From assembly GCA_963732005.1 (NCBI GenBank), contig CAVSXT010000005.1, positions 1,364,001-1,428,000 on the forward strand: 64,000 nucleotides of DNA, given 5' to 3'. The notes under the pieces were generated by a model. It was given only the letters and a program-made list of their open reading frames with translations. It did no database searches and was not told the DNA's origin. Shown one piece after another: positions 62,858-64,000 of this stretch. The translations under genes and the position numbers were made by a program. This DNA comes from JASLEW01 sp963732005. Its GTDB lineage: Bacteria > Acidobacteriota > Thermoanaerobaculia > Multivoradales > UBA5704. How positions within the stretch are numbered: position 1 is the stretch's first letter; each line of letters begins with the position of its first letter.

Positions 62858-63499
62858 TCAGCCGCCAGCCGCCGGCGACCTCCAACCGGGCGGCTCGGTA
62901 GCGCGTCGGCCGCCGGTGCCGCCAATGCCGCCGATACCGCCGATACCGCCGATGCCGCCGACACCGCCGGGCGCGGGCAGGCCGCCGCCGCCGCCGCTCC
63001 AGCTCAGGCGCTCGACCGGCGGTGCGCTGGCCGGGAGCTGCCGCAGCAGCTCGCCGGGCGTGGCGCCGAGCGGCGGGATCGGCAGCTCCGGGGCGATCTC
63101 GGCCAGCGGCGCCAGCACGAAGCGGCGCTCGGCCAGCCGGGGATGGGGCAGGGTCAGCTCGGGGGCCGCCGAGCGCAGGCCGCCGTAGAGCAGCAGGTCG
63201 ATATCGAGTGGGCGCGGCCCGAACCGCAGCCCCGGGCGACGGCCGGCCGCCAGCTCGAGCGCCTTGGCGATTGCAAGCACGGCCTCCGGCGCGAGGGTGG
63301 TGTTGGCGACCACGACGGTATTGAAGAAGTCCGGTTGCGGCAGCGGGGAAACCGCCGCGCCGCGGTAGAGGGAGGCGACGCGCAGGCCGCCAAGGATCTC
63401 GCCCAGCCGGTCGAGGGCCTGCCGCAGGGCCATCTCGATCTCGCCGGGACTGCCGAGGTTGCCGCCGAGCCCGAGCGCCACCAGCTCGGGCGCCGTCAC
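62858..63499 (-). CDS. folK: 6-hydroxymethyl-7,8-dihydropterin pyrophosphokinase (HPPK)
   Basis: The protein is 213 residues from a GTG at 63499. The HPPK signature is clear: LVALGLGGNLGSP at the start, GAAVSPLPQPDFFNTVVVANT, and FGPRPLDIDLLLYGG, then LTLPHPRLAERRFVLAPLAEI. It transfers pyrophosphate from ATP to the pterin in folate synthesis. The last ~45 residues are a Gly-Ile/Gly-Thr repeat tail encoded by a 9-base tandem repeat and are not part of the family fold. It is downstream of the TIGR02300 gene. Confidence 0.92.
   Translation of the reverse strand: MTAPELVALGLGGNLGSPGEIEMALRQALDRLGEILGGLRVASLYRGAAVSPLPQPDFFNTVVVANTTLAPEAVLAIAKALELAAGRRPGLRFGPRPLDIDLLLYGGLRSAAPELTLPHPRLAERRFVLAPLAEIAPELPIPPLGATPGELLRQLPASAPPVERLSWSGGGGGLPAPGGVGGIGGIGGIGGIGGTGGRRATEPPGWRSPAAGG
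62914..62970 (-). repeat. 9-base tandem repeat in the folK tail
   Basis: About five to six copies of a CCGCCGATA-like unit encode GGI/GGT/GGV triplets at the C-terminus of FolK. The repeat may vary in length between strains. Confidence 0.65.
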
Positions 63500-63605
63500 C
63501 CTGGTCCCCGGGACCAGCGGCGGGCGCGCCGGCTCGGCAGGCCGCGCAACGCCGCCCCGCCGTCGAGGGCAAGCCAGACGCTACCGCTTTGTCTGGTACG
63601 GGCCA

Positions 63606-63908
63606 CTAGTCGTCGTCGTCGATGTCCTCTTCGACTTCCTCGGCCTCGGCGCCCACCAGCTCCGGGGCGTCCAGCTCGTCGTCCGGCAGCGCCTCGATGA
63701 CCTCTTCCTCCTCGACCTCGATCGGCTTGACGACCTCGGCCTTGCGCCGGCGGCGCGAAGCCTGGGAGGCGGCTGGGGACTCGGCTTGCGTGGCGTTCTT
63801 CTGATTGGAGCCACACTTCGGGCAGATCAGCTCGGACTTGCCGAGATCGTAGAACTTGGTGCCGCAATTGAAGCACTCGTGCTTGCTTCCCAGCTTCAGC
63901 TCAGGCAT
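63606..63908 (-). CDS. TIGR02300 (FYDLN acid domain) zinc-ribbon protein
   Basis: The protein has 100 residues. The N-terminus has a four-Cys zinc ribbon with the family motif (HECFNCGTKFYDLGKSELIC, CPKCGS). A basic stretch (ASRRRRKAEVV) is followed by an acidic C-terminal tail ending in EEDIDDDD. The family is widespread in Alphaproteobacteria and some other phyla and has no settled function. It has a consensus promoter and may be cotranscribed with folK. Confidence 0.93.
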   Translation of the reverse strand: MPELKLGSKHECFNCGTKFYDLGKSELICPKCGSNQKNATQAESPAASQASRRRRKAEVVKPIEVEEEEVIEALPDDELDAPELVGAEAEEVEEDIDDDD

Positions 63909-63968
63909 TGCAGACTCCCGCGCAGCGGTCCCATCGGGGGCCGGTCAGATGGCCGGTCAGAGGGCGCG

Positions 63969-63997
63969 AAGCTAGCATCCGACCTCGGGGCTGTCAA
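63969..63997 (-). promoter_or_regulatory. Sigma70-like promoter of the TIGR02300 gene
   Basis: On the minus strand TTGACA (63997-63992) and TAGCTT (63974-63969) are separated by exactly 17 bases. The predicted start lies about 55 bases before the ATG at 63908. Confidence 0.65.
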
Positions 63998-64000
63998 CCG

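Overview
The window is a very GC-rich bacterial chromosome segment with long antisense shadow frames and frequent GTG/TTG starts. Its housekeeping content fits an acidobacterial chromosome of the Thermoanaerobaculia type: a TIGR02300/FYDLN zinc protein, a TatT-like lipoprotein component, an orphan lanthipeptide-like precursor, and secreted proteins with C-terminal Cys-pair domains. That assignment is an inference from gene content; there is no rRNA or other marker here to prove it.

Layout. 1-9.6 kb holds dispersed genes: the end of an S10 serine carboxypeptidase, a two-gene isochorismatase-like/TonB-like unit, a remnant of an ABC permease, a membrane GGDEF protein, a secreted protein, a small independent transcript with two overlapping mini-ORFs (about 5.7-6.05 kb), a succinate-semialdehyde dehydrogenase and a GT-C glycosyltransferase. 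9.7-15.1 kb is a compact metabolic island of esterase, ATP-grasp ligase, YbdK-type carboxylate-amine ligase, second ATP-grasp-like protein and a convergent esterase. It looks like an uncharacterised amide-bond-forming pathway. 15.2-17.6 kb encodes trehalose synthesis (otsA, frameshifted as read, and otsB), followed by a PH-SHOCT protein and a PIN/RHH toxin-antitoxin pair.

19.4-52.9 kb is one co-oriented NRPS-PKS assembly line in six reading frames, overlapping or nearly touching. Reading order: carrier-C-A(Ala-like)-T, C-A(Pro-like)-T, C-A(Leu-family-like)-T, KS-AT-degenerate KR-ACP, stand-alone C, C-A(unknown)-T, C-A(Val-like)+N-methyltransferase-T, C-A(Leu-family-like)-T, C-A(Gln-like)-T, terminal NAD(P)H thioester reductase. 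The colinear prediction is an N-acylated heptapeptide with one malonate-derived beta-keto extension, one N-methyl residue and a C-terminal glutaminal (or alcohol/hemiaminal). There is no thioesterase, epimerase, transporter, PPTase or regulator in the window. A single-base-class frameshift near 22,542 separates the first two frames.

52.8-53.9 kb is a small accessory patch: an AT-rich DUF1801-like gene abutting the NRPS end, a 20-bp-stem hairpin and, on the opposite strand, a 52-residue lanthipeptide-like precursor with its own promoter and ribosome binding site. 53.9-57.3 kb is a fused helicase-exonuclease resembling Bacillus MrfA and MrfB in one polypeptide. 57.4-63.9 kb returns to dispersed genes: a lipoprotein, a TIGR01777 epimerase, an HD phosphohydrolase with a Lon-substrate-binding-domain protein, a TatT-like protein, a membrane protein, folK and the TIGR02300 protein. 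No rRNA, tRNA, CRISPR array or intact insertion sequence was seen.
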